IMG/VR virus record: IMGVR_UViG_3300043788_000049 | Location: 23,272-87,271 of that record | From: a virus | DNA length: 64,000 bases | Strand: one strand, 5' to 3' | Program-made: the position numbers and the translations under genes | In this document: one piece after another, positions 20,066 through 28,303 of the stretch | Layout of the letters: every line of letters begins with the position of its first letter | Position numbering within the stretch: the first letter of the stretch is position 1 | The notes under the pieces: generated by a model | The model's input: only the letters and a program-made list of their open reading frames with translations | What the model was told of the DNA's origin: nothing | Database searches by the model: none

Positions 20066-20368
20066 TTAGCCCAGCGCTTTCTCCGTGCGCCCGAGAGCCT
20101 CTTCAATTCGGCTCAAGTGCGCGTGAGAGTGTTCGACAATCGACCCGAGAGTCTCATGCAGTCCGTTCGGAACCGGAGTGGGTGCATTGCCGGGTTTTTC
20201 CGCCTGCTGCGGATATACGCCGCCTACGCGACTTGCGACCCTCTCGGCAGCATTAGCCAATTCAGTGATGCGGTCGATCACAGATTTCAACGCCAGGATG
20301 CGACCGGCTACGGTATTTTGGTCTACCGGAGCACTCGCCGTTTGTAGATTTGAATATTCAGCAGCCAT
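20066..20368 (-). CDS. coiled-coil hypothetical protein
   Basis: A 100-residue protein with two helical segments (R-I-L-A-L-K-S-V-I-D-R-I-T-E-L-A-N-A-A and T-L-G-S-I-V-E-H-S-H-A-H-L-S-R-I-E-E-A-L) separated by a Pro-rich loop. Probably an oligomeric helical hairpin. Function unknown. Confidence 0.55.
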   Translation of the reverse strand: MAAEYSNLQTASAPVDQNTVAGRILALKSVIDRITELANAAERVASRVGGVYPQQAEKPGNAPTPVPNGLHETLGSIVEHSHAHLSRIEEALGRTEKALG

Positions 20369-20380
20369 TTTGTGCCCTCG

Positions 20381-20464
20381 TCAGTAATGCAGGATATAGC
20401 CCAGCAGGAATACCGTGGCGACCATCGGCAGCAGGAAGGCGTAGACGATCGCCACGTAAATCAT
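20381..20464 (-). CDS. 27-residue membrane peptide
   Basis: Met 20464 to TGA 20381 encodes one hydrophobic helix almost end to end, beginning M-I-Y-V-A-I-V-Y-A-F-L-L-P-M. It occupies the gap between two genes; no strong ribosome site is visible, so confidence is moderate. Confidence 0.45.
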   Translation of the reverse strand: MIYVAIVYAFLLPMVATVFLLGYILHY

Positions 20465-20468
20465 AGCA

Positions 20469-20771
20469 TCACCAGCAGAGGCCGAATAGGCCGCAAGGCG
20501 CGCTCTTGGGCTCCGGCTTTGCGACTACCGGGGTTGTCTCGGGAGGATAGTGGTCGTGGTGATGGCGATGATGATGGTGGTGATCCCGATCGCGGTCATG
20601 GTGGTGGTGGTGACGTCCATCTCGGTCGTGGTCGTGATGCCCCCGGTGCCCGTGGTGATGCCCTTCATGATGACCCCAATGGCCCTCGCCCTTACCCTTG
20701 CCGTGGTGGGCAAGAGCCGGCGAGGCAACTGCCAAGGTGAGAATAGCAGCGCAAGCAAGTAGTCTTTTCAT
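20469..20771 (-). CDS. secreted histidine-rich protein
   Basis: A 100-residue protein with a signal peptide (M-K-R-L-L-A-C-A-A-I-L-T-L-A-V-A-S-P-A-L-A, cleavage near 21). The mature part, to about residue 75, is dominated by His with Gly, Asp and Arg (runs of four or five His). The C terminus has two Cys. Likely periplasmic and metal-binding (Ni, Zn or Cu) by composition. Coupled by four bases to the cytosine methyltransferase upstream. Confidence 0.7.
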   Translation of the reverse strand: MKRLLACAAILTLAVASPALAHHGKGKGEGHWGHHEGHHHGHRGHHDHDRDGRHHHHHDRDRDHHHHHRHHHDHYPPETTPVVAKPEPKSAPCGLFGLCW

Positions 20772-21604
20772 ATGGTTAAGTCTCCTTTGAGCTGGGAATA
20801 TCCCCTGTCGTCTACACCCGGAACCACACGCAACACAGAACTAGCTTTAAACGTCGCCGCGATATGCCGCGCGAGCGGCAACGGTATCTTAGCGATCATG
20901 GCGCTAGCAGCTTTTCGGGCCGGGCTCTTGCTACTGCACATGCGGGACAATGATGGCTGGGATTGGTTTAACCAATCCCCTCCTTGTTTGATGCCATCGG
21001 CAAGAGCGTCCCGGCCATTTGCGGCATAGGGCCCGAACCAAGAGCCATTGCCGCCGTTCTTCACGCCTTCCCTCGCCTGTCTACCGGCAATGCGCGTAAA
21101 GTCTTGGCCGCGCTTGGTTTGGTCGCTCCAGTTCATGCCGGATGTTTTGTAAGAGTGACCTATCGGCATAAGCGCTGGTATGTCGCCCCATAGGTAGAAC
21201 GAGCCGAAGTTCCAGCGCGCGCGACCGACCCATTTCTGAGCGCCACGCACGTTCTCGACGATCAGCGGAATATGCCGCCCAGCCGCATCGCAAGCCTCGC
21301 GCTGAATGCGAAAGCACGCCTCGAATAGTGTGTTATCAGGCGGCGGAAGCGCCTTCGCCTTCTTCCAAGGCATGGCGCGGTAGCTGTAGGCTTGGCACGG
21401 CGGCGAGGCGACGATCAGCGCTACATCCCTGAATTGGCTGCCGTGGAGCGTCAGCACGTCTTGGAGCACGAGCTGGCCCGGATAGCGATGGCCGCCATAT
21501 TCGTGGCGTTCGATGTCGAACCCGATGACATCGTAGCCCTCGGCGAGAAGACCATCGGTCCAGCCGCCGAGCCCGCAGAACAGATCAATCGCGAGCGGCT
21601 TCAT
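20768..21604 (-). CDS. DNA (cytosine-5) methyltransferase
   Basis: A 278-residue protein starting at ATG 21604 (ATGA overlap). Motif I D-L-F-C-G-L-G-G at 7-14, motif IV with catalytic P-C-Q (Cys70), motif VI E-N-V at 117-119, and a C-terminal motif X-like P-L-P-L-A-R-H-I-A. It is shorter than typical bacterial enzymes, so the target-recognition region is compact. Probably modifies phage DNA against host restriction. Neighbours: HTH protein, m6A methyltransferase, HNH nuclease. Confidence 0.85.
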   Translation of the reverse strand: MKPLAIDLFCGLGGWTDGLLAEGYDVIGFDIERHEYGGHRYPGQLVLQDVLTLHGSQFRDVALIVASPPCQAYSYRAMPWKKAKALPPPDNTLFEACFRIQREACDAAGRHIPLIVENVRGAQKWVGRARWNFGSFYLWGDIPALMPIGHSYKTSGMNWSDQTKRGQDFTRIAGRQAREGVKNGGNGSWFGPYAANGRDALADGIKQGGDWLNQSQPSLSRMCSSKSPARKAASAMIAKIPLPLARHIAATFKASSVLRVVPGVDDRGYSQLKGDLTI

Positions 21605-21912
21605 GGCTGACACCGGAGAACCGCGCGCAAATCCGCCAACCCTATCTCCCCCCTGGCGAAAGCCTTGGCCGCCTCGCGCGCCGCCGCAGCGTCGTAGAGG
21701 CGTCGTGGCTGGCGCGGCTTGCGCTCAACCTTGGCAGGCTTCGGCTTACGCGCCCAATGCTGGCCCCTCGCGTCCACCAAGCGGCCGTTCAGCACCCGCC
21801 GGACCTGCGATTTCGATACCCCCACATGCCGGGCGATCGCCCCATTGCTCCAGCCCTCCTCGCGGAGTTCGCGGGCGGTCTGATGCCAGGGGATGGCGGC
21901 TCTATCGAGCAT
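21601..21912 (-). CDS. helix-turn-helix DNA-binding protein
   Basis: A 103-residue protein starting at Met 21912. Residues about 8-45 (T-A-R-E-L-R-E-E-G-W-S-N-G-A-I-A-R-H-V-G then V-S-K-S-Q-V-R-R-V-L-N-G-R) form a homeodomain/resolvase-like helix-turn-helix, followed by a basic linker and a C-terminal helix. Possibly recruits the neighbouring methyltransferases or regulates them. Confidence 0.65.
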   Translation of the reverse strand: MLDRAAIPWHQTARELREEGWSNGAIARHVGVSKSQVRRVLNGRLVDARGQHWARKPKPAKVERKPRQPRRLYDAAAAREAAKAFARGEIGLADLRAVLRCQP

Positions 21913-22504
21913 CAAACTTCGTCTTCTCGTTGCCCCAGACTGTCCAGCCTGAGCGGGATTGACGGCCGAAAAGTTCGAGATACGGCCCAGAGACCAAGCG
22001 CTCAATGCGCTCCTGGACGCAATCCGGTTTGCGACTGTGCTCGCGACGGGGCTCGATAATAGCCTGCCTAACCCCAGAATCGCGGCGCTTCGGCTTGCCT
22101 CGCGTTGCCAACAAACAGATTTCGGAATTTGAGCGCGTCCAATAACCGAGCGTCATATGCGGGTCGATGTCGTCGCGGAACATATCGATTTGGCCAGCAT
22201 GGGCCTTTACCCAGCAAAAACCGCAAGTCTTGTATTCAAAGCCCCACGCCTTGATCGTTCGGAACGACCATTCGATGACCGGCCAGCACGTCCAGAGGAA
22301 CAGCACGCAATCGTCAGCGGCCAAATCGGCAACCGGGAGCGCGTTCAATTCATGCTCGCGCATGACCTCGTAATGAGGACCGACTGCGCGCGAAGCATAG
22401 GCTGCAGGCGTTTTCTCAGAGCGTCCGCCCCACCACAAATTGAAGGCCCACGGCGGATCGGCCAAGATCGCCCCAAACTTGCCCGCCGGGAGAGGATCAA
22501 TCAT
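21902..22504 (-). CDS. MT-A70-family adenine-N6 methyltransferase
   Basis: A 200-residue protein starting at Met 22504. Catalytic D-P-P-W at 16-19; L-F-L-W-T near 71 and a W-G-F-E-Y-K segment follow as in MT-A70 enzymes; V-S-G-P-Y-L-E-L-F-G-R and a W-x-x-W-G end the domain. Common in phages, where such enzymes methylate DNA adenines to resist restriction. Overlaps the HTH gene by 11 bases. Confidence 0.85.
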   Translation of the reverse strand: MIDPLPAGKFGAILADPPWAFNLWWGGRSEKTPAAYASRAVGPHYEVMREHELNALPVADLAADDCVLFLWTCWPVIEWSFRTIKAWGFEYKTCGFCWVKAHAGQIDMFRDDIDPHMTLGYWTRSNSEICLLATRGKPKRRDSGVRQAIIEPRREHSRKPDCVQERIERLVSGPYLELFGRQSRSGWTVWGNEKTKFDAR

Positions 22505-22875
22505 TTGCGTCCGCGCTTCGGAAATGACCTCGACGGCCACTTCGACTTCGGCTTTTCCCGCCCCGGCTCTTTGGCCAGGAGCCGGGCGCGGAAGGCGGCT
22601 TGCTCTTTCGTGAGCCGCTTCGCCTTGGCGGCATTAGCGATGTCGGAGCCAGCAGTCGTTGCCGGCGAGCCGAAGGTCTTGAGTGTGTGGCAGTATTTGT
22701 GGACCGCCCGGAGGTTAGCCAGATCGTCGGCGCCGCCGATAGACAAAGCGATTTCGTGGTCAAAATCACAGTTATCCAGAGCCCCGATCCGCAAGCCGCA
22801 TAGCGGGCAGATGGCCTGACGCGCCAGGACCGAGGCTCTCGCCAAAACGCCCCAATGCCGGCGCTTGCGCTTCAC
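22501..22875 (-). CDS. HNH endonuclease
   Basis: A 124-residue protein with a GTG start at 22875 (GTGA overlap with the upstream stop). Zinc cysteines C-P-L-C at 23-26 and C-H-T near 62; catalytic D-H at 39-40; N in D-L-A-N-L. Very basic at both ends. It is encoded immediately before the m6A methyltransferase with a 4-base overlap, so it could be a free-standing phage nuclease or part of a restriction-like unit. Confidence 0.75.
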   Translation of the reverse strand: MKRKRRHWGVLARASVLARQAICPLCGLRIGALDNCDFDHEIALSIGGADDLANLRAVHKYCHTLKTFGSPATTAGSDIANAAKAKRLTKEQAAFRARLLAKEPGREKPKSKWPSRSFPKRGRK

Positions 22876-23354
22876 GGGTCGTCTTGCCTCGCTATTCCCA
22901 TGTCCATGCGCGCCTTGGACCCCTCCAGCATCTTGACCGCCACCGCCCGGAAGGCGTCGTAGGCCGCCAGGAACTCCTGCCGCTGCTCCGTGGTCATTTC
23001 GAGGCTTGTCGGGCCGTAGATGGAAACCCAATGATTGACGCCACCCTCGGTGGTGTTGAACTCCAGGCAGCGCTGGACGGGCGGGGGTGCGGGTTGTGAC
23101 GCGATTGCAGGGTGCCTAACTGTTTGCTCCGCGACGACCTTTCGCATTTCTGCCTCTAACCCCCTCTCGGCGGCGATGAGCTGTGCGCTCAGACCGTCAG
23201 CCAACGGCAGTCCATTACGGAGGGCCGGACGCACTTTCGTGGCATTGAACATCTGCGGTTTTCTCCTGAGTCGGGCCCCTATTTGATCGGCCCATAGGGC
23301 GACCGCCAGCAGGACCCCGATGGCGGCGGTGATGGCCCAATGGGCGGAGGTCAT
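22872..23354 (-). CDS. membrane-anchored hypothetical protein
   Basis: A 160-residue protein with one N-terminal transmembrane helix (residues 7-24, I-T-A-A-I-G-V-L-L-A-V-A-L-W-A), a charged helical stretch and a globular C-terminal domain with F-N-T-T-E-G-G-V-N-H-W-V-S-I-Y-G. Lies between the recombination and methylation genes. No family recognised. Confidence 0.55.
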   Translation of the reverse strand: MTSAHWAITAAIGVLLAVALWADQIGARLRRKPQMFNATKVRPALRNGLPLADGLSAQLIAAERGLEAEMRKVVAEQTVRHPAIASQPAPPPVQRCLEFNTTEGGVNHWVSIYGPTSLEMTTEQRQEFLAAYDAFRAVAVKMLEGSKARMDMGIARQDDP

Positions 23355-24424
23355 GCGTGTCCTTCCAGTTCCTTCTTTCTTGCCTCGATGATCGCCAGCG
23401 CCTCGTGCTCGACGTCACTAGTCATATTGGGGAGGGAGTTGCGGAGCTTGCGCTGGGCCGGTTGTTTCCACCAACGGTCCAGTTCACCCCGATCCGTAAT
23501 CCGCCCGATCGTGAGAAAAACATAGTTCGGATAATCCTGACCGGTTCGCGCCTCGATCACATCCGCTAACGGGCCAGCGGGGACGGCTGGGTCCGCGTCA
23601 GCCGCCCCCGTCACGCCCGCGGAAGGCTCCAGAGCAGGGGTAGGACCCTGGGCTTCCGCGGGCGCTGGCGATGCTCCCTTGTCGATCGTGGAAGGAGCGC
23701 TCGCTTCGGTCGCCGGAGCGCTTTGCTCCAGCGTTTGGTGGACATGGTCGGCATTGAAGCCCGCGCGCGCCGCAGCGGCGGGGCTGAGCCGGCCGAGCAC
23801 GTTCGTCTTGGGGGTCACATCCTTGGCGTTGTCGGCGCCGATCGCCGAATCCTCAAGCTCGTCCTTACCGTAGGCACCCAGGAGAATATCTGGGCAATAG
23901 CGCCGGCACCATGCGCGCGCCGCCATATATGCCTGCTGTTGGTCGGGATCATTCTTCCAAAGCGGTGAATTTTTTGGGTTAATGTCCTTGAACTTTGGTG
24001 TCCGATATTCGAGGGCGTCGACCTCGCCCTTCATGTGGCCGGTGCAGATGCAGACGCGCTCTGGCCCTTCGCCTTCATAGGTAAACCGCAGGCGTTGTTT
24101 CAATGGAGCCCGGCGCTCGATGACGGCATGAAGAAGCTGGGCAAAATATCCTATCTGATCGTTGACGACATAAGACATTCGGGCAAGCGCAAAAGGCGAA
24201 AACCCCCACTCGTCCGCCTGAACGCAGATAGCCAAACACGATCCTATGTTACCACGTAAATAGAGCGGGACTGCCTTGTCGGAGACGGCCATTAACCGCG
24301 AGAAATCCATCATCTCGGCGACGTTCTTGAACGAAATGCCGCCGACCTTATCGTCAATTTTGATAAGAGCTGTCTTTTCCTGATCGATTTTGCTCTCGAT
24401 AGCTAAAACACGGTTGTCGCTCAT
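23351..24424 (-). CDS. recT: RecT-family single-strand annealing protein
   Basis: A 357-residue protein starting at Met 24424. The N-terminal ~200 residues match RecT recombinases: Y-L-R-G-N-I-G-S-C-L-A-I-C-V-Q-A-D-E-W-G near 60, a central Y-F-A-Q-L-L-H-A-V-I-E-R-R and W-K-N-D-P-D-Q-Q-Q-A-Y-M-A-A-R-A-W near 155. The rest is Ala/Pro-rich and flexible. It anneals single strands produced by the phage exonuclease encoded two genes upstream, for recombination and end repair. Confidence 0.8.
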   Translation of the reverse strand: MSDNRVLAIESKIDQEKTALIKIDDKVGGISFKNVAEMMDFSRLMAVSDKAVPLYLRGNIGSCLAICVQADEWGFSPFALARMSYVVNDQIGYFAQLLHAVIERRAPLKQRLRFTYEGEGPERVCICTGHMKGEVDALEYRTPKFKDINPKNSPLWKNDPDQQQAYMAARAWCRRYCPDILLGAYGKDELEDSAIGADNAKDVTPKTNVLGRLSPAAAARAGFNADHVHQTLEQSAPATEASAPSTIDKGASPAPAEAQGPTPALEPSAGVTGAADADPAVPAGPLADVIEARTGQDYPNYVFLTIGRITDRGELDRWWKQPAQRKLRNSLPNMTSDVEHEALAIIEARKKELEGHA

Positions 24425-24978
24425 TGTTGCCCCCATTTGCCCCAATATTTTACGGCCGCTGCGGAATACGCAGCGCTTGCTTCTTCCGGCGTTCCAAATG
24501 CGCCAAGATGGATGAGCGTGCCGTTAATTCTTATCTTCGCGTGCCACCGCACGGTCTTCCTAACGGCTCGAAAAACACCCCTAAATCCAGACGTATTGTC
24601 GATTTGCTTGTTGCGGTTGCGAGCGTTTTCAACCTGCGTTGCAGGTCTAAGATTTTTCCACCTATTGTCAGACTTAACCCGGTTTATATGATCAATTTCG
24701 GCGATCGGCCATTCGCCGGTAATTATCAGCCAGATTAAGCGATGCGCTAGATACAGCCGACGCTTAATCTGGACCGCGACATACCCCTTTTTACCAATGG
24801 TGCCAGCAATTTGCCCAGCCCACCTTTTGCGCCACCACAAAAGCTTTCGGCCAGTAAACCCAGGCCATTCTTTCCACCGTAAAATTCCTGTTTCGCTTTC
24901 ATATTCCAATATTGACCTGACAAATTGCGCCGACAGGTCGCTCTTCAATGGCTGGCCGTTATTGGCGAGAGCAGTCAT
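24421..24978 (-). CDS. HNH-AP2 homing-type endonuclease
   Basis: A 185-residue protein starting at Met 24978 (ATGA overlap). HNH nuclease region around H-R-L-I-W-L-I-I-T-G-E-W-P then I-D-H-I-N-R and N-L-R-P-A-T; AP2 DNA-binding domain at the C terminus (S-G-F-R-G-V-F-R ... H-L-G-A-F-G-T-P-E-E-A). Typical of selfish endonucleases that invade phage genomes; it separates recT from its exonuclease and is less GC-rich than they are. Confidence 0.8.
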   Translation of the reverse strand: MTALANNGQPLKSDLSAQFVRSILEYESETGILRWKEWPGFTGRKLLWWRKRWAGQIAGTIGKKGYVAVQIKRRLYLAHRLIWLIITGEWPIAEIDHINRVKSDNRWKNLRPATQVENARNRNKQIDNTSGFRGVFRAVRKTVRWHAKIRINGTLIHLGAFGTPEEASAAYSAAAVKYWGKWGQQ

Positions 24979-25913
24979 TCCCCTTCCATCCTTAGCTTTT
25001 GCTCGATCACGCCGCGGCGGCGCTCGCTTATTTCCAGATATTGAACTTCCTCTTGATTTCCCCCAGGGCCAGCCCACAGGCCCGAGTTGAACGCCTTGAC
25101 GAAACGCTCCAGGGCAAAATGGTTTTGCTTTTCCCCTAAAACCAGATCGTGCGGCTTGAGCGTGACCATCCGAGCCGAATAGGGAGGGGTCTTGCGGACG
25201 AAGTAGAAGGAGAAGTCCTCGATCTCCTGACCGAATAAAATCCGGTGGCCCTCCGCGACTAATGCAGCTTGTTGCTGATAATTATATTCCCCGACGGTGC
25301 GAACGAGATCGTCCCACTTCACGCTCTGGGTTGTCTTGAGATCCAAGTAGTTGCCCGAATCAGTCGGGATGACGTCGGGCCGCGCGAGCAGCCAGATCCC
25401 CGTGCTCTCGTCCTGCCATGCCATGGTCATTTCTATCAAACCATTGAGCACTCCCGCGCGCACCAGGGGCAGCTTGCCCAGCCCCGTCGCCATGCCTTTG
25501 ATGTCCTCGACCATGTCGGGCGTCAGGACGGTCAGGTCCGCCTCGGCGGCCTCGACGAGCCACTTCTTGCATTTGAGAGAATTGCCGCTCCATGGCTTCT
25601 CGTTGCCCTTCTCGTCCGTGTAGGTTTCCGGCCGGATGACGAAGCTCTTGCGAAACTCGGATTCCCCCATGAGCAAATGGTGGGTCGCGCGCCCGATGAT
25701 GAGGTCTTTGTTCTCGGGCTTCTCGATCCGCTCCGGGTTGTAGGGCGAAAACGCCCAATAGTCGGCCTCCGAATCATCGAAGATTGTGCGGAGACTGGAC
25801 GAGGACAGGGTGGGACCGACGCAAAGTCGTCCACTATGATAAGCGGAAATTCCTACGTTCGAATAAACGCCGGGCCTGTCGATGGGCTGGCCGGACCAGG
25901 GGATGATCTTCAT
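24975..25913 (-). CDS. PD-(D/E)XK exonuclease, RecE/exonuclease VIII-like
   Basis: A 312-residue protein starting at Met 25913. It has the architecture of phage exonuclease VIII-like nucleases: V-G-I-S-A-Y-H-S ... L-S-S-S-S-L-R near the start, G-R-A-T-H-H-L-L, then the catalytic R-P-D-V ... Y-L-D-L-K-T-T near residue 195 and a Y-N-Y-Q-Q-Q-A-A motif. Degrades double-stranded ends to give single strands for RecT. Confidence 0.75.
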   Translation of the reverse strand: MKIIPWSGQPIDRPGVYSNVGISAYHSGRLCVGPTLSSSSLRTIFDDSEADYWAFSPYNPERIEKPENKDLIIGRATHHLLMGESEFRKSFVIRPETYTDEKGNEKPWSGNSLKCKKWLVEAAEADLTVLTPDMVEDIKGMATGLGKLPLVRAGVLNGLIEMTMAWQDESTGIWLLARPDVIPTDSGNYLDLKTTQSVKWDDLVRTVGEYNYQQQAALVAEGHRILFGQEIEDFSFYFVRKTPPYSARMVTLKPHDLVLGEKQNHFALERFVKAFNSGLWAGPGGNQEEVQYLEISERRRGVIEQKLRMEGE

Positions 25914-26104
25914 CGCCTTGCCCACAGCACGAGAAACGGCAGGCCGGTCACGGCGCACAAGACTAGCCCGAACAAAAAGCCGGGGATGCCGTGATGAAGG
26001 CAATATTCAGCTATTTGGAACCCATCGACGATGTCCGTGACAAACAAAACGAACATGGAAAGCACGGCAGTCATTATCCAAGCACCCAATAGATCTCTTT
26101 TCAT
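25910..26104 (-). CDS. small two-helix membrane protein
   Basis: A 64-residue protein with two transmembrane helices (about 7-28 and 40-62) joined by a short polar loop with Cys/His. Overlaps the exonuclease and regulator genes by four bases each. Function unknown; may be a superinfection or membrane factor. Confidence 0.55.
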   Translation of the reverse strand: MKRDLLGAWIMTAVLSMFVLFVTDIVDGFQIAEYCLHHGIPGFLFGLVLCAVTGLPFLVLWARR

Positions 26105-26439
26105 CTTACGCGCCCCTCCAGAGCCTTGACCGCCAATCCCAGCGCCGAACTGACCACGAGGCGCTTGGTCGCGTCCTCGATCTCGTCCATGCGGTCGAGG
26201 GTCCCACGAACCGTTTGTAGGATTGAGAACTCGTTGTCGGCCGGAATGAGGTTTCGATAGTGGCCTTTGTCGGGGACCAGAAAGCCGTCCCGAATCATCC
26301 GGCCGATCATCTGTGACGTCCCGCCGATCGAGGAATAATTAAACTCCGTCATCACGTCTCGGAAACTCGGCGATATGCGATGCTTGGCGATATAGCGCCG
26401 GTAGAAGGCCAGGATGTCGTTCTGTTGCTTGCTGGGCAT
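26101..26439 (-). CDS. LexA-like winged-helix regulator
   Basis: A 112-residue protein. Residues 5-52 (D-I-L-A-F-Y-R-R-Y-I-A-K-H-R-I-S-P-S-F-R-D-V ... G-G-T-S-Q-M-I-G-R-M-I-R-D-G-F-L) match the LexA DNA-binding winged helix, without the peptidase domain. First gene of the minus-strand recombination operon, divergent from the early plus operon, so a switch-type repressor is plausible. Confidence 0.65.
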   Translation of the reverse strand: MPSKQQNDILAFYRRYIAKHRISPSFRDVMTEFNYSSIGGTSQMIGRMIRDGFLVPDKGHYRNLIPADNEFSILQTVRGTLDRMDEIEDATKRLVVSSALGLAVKALEGRVR

Positions 26440-26484
26440 TAGCCGGCGATCCTCGGTGGGGCCGAAGCGATTTCCATTAAACGT

Positions 26485-26545
26485 GTTCCCTTATGTTCCT
26501 TTCCGCCCAATTTAGTTTCCCCATTCGCCCCGTCAAGCCTTGACG
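26485..26545. promoter_or_regulatory. divergent promoter/operator region with back-to-back TTGACG
   Basis: CGTCAA-gcc-TTGACG (26531-26545) is a perfect palindrome giving a -35-like TTGACG in both directions. On the minus side a TAAATT follows at 16-bp spacing; on the plus side only weak -10 candidates exist. Downstream on the minus transcript, TGTTCC repeats 10 bp apart (26484-26489, 26494-26499), similar to but not matching the alphaproteobacterial LexA GTTC-N7-GTTC spacing. Confidence 0.5.
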
Positions 26546-26602
26546 CGCACAATTCCGACTATTTAAGTGAAAAATTATTTCCACCAGCAAACGGACCAAC
26601 CA

Positions 26603-27199
26603 ATGTCGGACATCAACGAAGACCAGCCCCCGAAGCGCAAGCCTGGGCGCCCTCCCGGCTCCAAAAATAAAACCTCGAACGGCGCAGAAGCAGCGCCTTC
26701 AAACGGTGAGGGCCACAACATCAAGCCGCTCACCGACGAGCAAAAGCAAAAGCTCTTTTTCGAGCACGTCGCGAGCTACCAGAAGGCCCTCAAGAAATTC
26801 AAGACGGCCCAAGCTGACCTGAAAAATGTGGGCAAAGTCATCAAGGGCGAAGGCACGAATCTCGCCGATGTGAAGCTGGCGATCGCGCTCGAAGACCCAG
26901 ACCAAGAGGAAGCGCTACGCGAGCGCATCCAGTCCCAACTCAAGGTCGCGGCGTGGCTCGGCCTGCCGATCGGCTACCAAGCGGGCCTTTTCTCGGCGCT
27001 CCCCGAGGTCAGCAATTCCGATCAGCGGCATTTCGAGGATGGCAAGCGCGCCGGCCTCAAAGGCGAATCAGCCAAGCCGCCAGATCACTTCGGGCAAGCG
27101 GCGGCCGACCACTGGCTCCAGGGCTATCACGTCGGGCAGGCCGTCATCCTCGGCAAGTTCAAGAAGAAGGGCGATGGCGGCGATGAGGCTCACGCCTAA
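26603..27199 (+). CDS. AT-hook and RMF-like early protein
   Basis: A 198-residue protein starting at Met 26603. N terminus has an AT-hook-type K-R-K-P-G-R-P-P-G-S-K-N-K. The middle is a Lys/Glu helical region. The C terminus (about 150-190), F-E-D-G-K-R-A-G-L-K-G then A-A-D-H-W-L-Q-G-Y-H-V-G-Q, matches the ribosome modulation factor/CrpP-like pattern. A host-takeover DNA- or ribosome-binding role is inferred. First gene of the early plus operon. Confidence 0.65.
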   Translation: MSDINEDQPPKRKPGRPPGSKNKTSNGAEAAPSNGEGHNIKPLTDEQKQKLFFEHVASYQKALKKFKTAQADLKNVGKVIKGEGTNLADVKLAIALEDPDQEEALRERIQSQLKVAAWLGLPIGYQAGLFSALPEVSNSDQRHFEDGKRAGLKGESAKPPDHFGQAAADHWLQGYHVGQAVILGKFKKKGDGGDEAHA

Positions 27200-27602
27200 G
27201 CGCGACCTGAACCAGGAGGCCCGGGCACAGGCCGCGATCGTCGATTTCATCAGGACGGTCGCCCCGCAATGCCTCTGCATCCATATCCCCATGGGCGGTC
27301 TCCGCACGAAATCGGAGGCCGCCAAGCTCAAGTGGATGGGAGCGATGGCCGGCGTGCCCGACCTCCTCCTGGTTGACGAACATTCGCTTTGCTACTTCAT
27401 AGAAATAAAAGGGCTTGAGGGCCGCTTGAGCGAAAGCCAGCTCGCCTTCCGCGAACTCTGCCGCGCGCGCGGCTGGCCGTGGGGCATCTGCCGATCAATA
27501 GAAGACGCGCGGAATTTCCTAGCGCGCTGGAAAATAGTGAACCGCGAGGTGAAGAATGGCGAAACCGAAGCAGCTACCCAGCGCAGAATACCTGCGAACT
27601 AG
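27183..27602 (+). CDS. VRR-NUC nuclease
   Basis: A 139-residue protein starting at ATG 27183. It has the VRR-NUC (PD-(D/E)XK) core: A-A-I-V-D-F-I, H-I-P-M-G-G-L-R, G-V-P-D-L-L-L near residue 57, F-I-E-I-K-G near 71 and a following Q. Stand-alone VRR-NUC proteins in phages are likely structure-specific nucleases for replication or recombination intermediates. Its last 47 bases overlap the HNH-AP2 gene. Confidence 0.8.
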   Translation: MRLTPKRDLNQEARAQAAIVDFIRTVAPQCLCIHIPMGGLRTKSEAAKLKWMGAMAGVPDLLLVDEHSLCYFIEIKGLEGRLSESQLAFRELCRARGWPWGICRSIEDARNFLARWKIVNREVKNGETEAATQRRIPAN

Positions 27603-28116
27603 GTTTAACTACGATGAAGCCACAGGCATTTTAACCTGGAAACCAATAAATGCCTTTATGGGATGGGAGTATTCTTGGAATCGACGTTGCGCGGGTAAGA
27701 TTGCTGGAGCTATCAGTCTGGGGCATTACATGGTTTCCTTGGCTGGAGTTGGCAGCGTAGGTGCTCATCGTATCATTTGGAAAATAATCCACGGCGAAGA
27801 CCCTCCGCCGATGCTTGACCACAAAAACAGAAACCCCCTCATCAATACCTTAGCAAATTTACGCCCAGCTACGGCCGAACAAAACTGCCAGAACGGGCGG
27901 CTCCGATCTGACAACACCACGGGCGCGAGGGGAGTCTATCTTCACGAAAGCGGTCGATATCGTGTCCTCATCACCGCAGCCCACAAACAACACCACATCG
28001 GTTATTTCGCCACATTAGAAGAAGCCGTTGCCGCTCGAAAAATTGCGGCCGAGAAGCTTCATGGCGAATTTGCATCTCACCTTGCAGGGGATATTCATGG
28101 GGCCAGCGCCGCTTAG
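27556..28116 (+). CDS. HNH-AP2 homing-type endonuclease
   Basis: A 186-residue protein. HNH region: G-A-H-R-I-I-W-K-I-I-H-G, L-D-H-K-N-R-N and N-L-R-P-A-T; AP2-like C terminus: T-G-A-R-G-V-Y-L-H ... H-I-G-Y-F-A-T-L-E-E-A. Same architecture as the gene at 24421 but divergent in sequence. Ribosome site GAGGTGAAG lies inside the VRR-NUC gene. Less GC-rich than its neighbours, in line with recent entry. Confidence 0.8.
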   Translation: MAKPKQLPSAEYLRTRFNYDEATGILTWKPINAFMGWEYSWNRRCAGKIAGAISLGHYMVSLAGVGSVGAHRIIWKIIHGEDPPPMLDHKNRNPLINTLANLRPATAEQNCQNGRLRSDNTTGARGVYLHESGRYRVLITAAHKQHHIGYFATLEEAVAARKIAAEKLHGEFASHLAGDIHGASAA

Positions 28117-28303
28117 CCATAGCGCACATGTCGCCGACTATTATCGCCACCACGCATTCGCGAACCGCGAATCACCCGCCGAATATTTCCGGCTCCATCG
28201 CCACCGCCGCACCCACCTGATTCTCTCCGGGGCGCCGATTCGATTCGTCGAGAAGCAGATCAGGATGCCGCGCGAGCCATCGCGGCCTGTGGAAAACCCT
28301 TAG
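28097..28303 (+). CDS. small hypothetical protein
   Basis: A 68-residue basic protein starting at Met 28097 within the end of the endonuclease gene. Rich in His/Arg/Tyr (H-V-A-D-Y-Y-R-H-H, F-R-L-H-R-H-R-R). Could be a small nucleic-acid-binding protein; moderate confidence that it is translated. Confidence 0.45.
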   Translation: MGPAPLSHSAHVADYYRHHAFANRESPAEYFRLHRHRRTHLILSGAPIRFVEKQIRMPREPSRPVENP

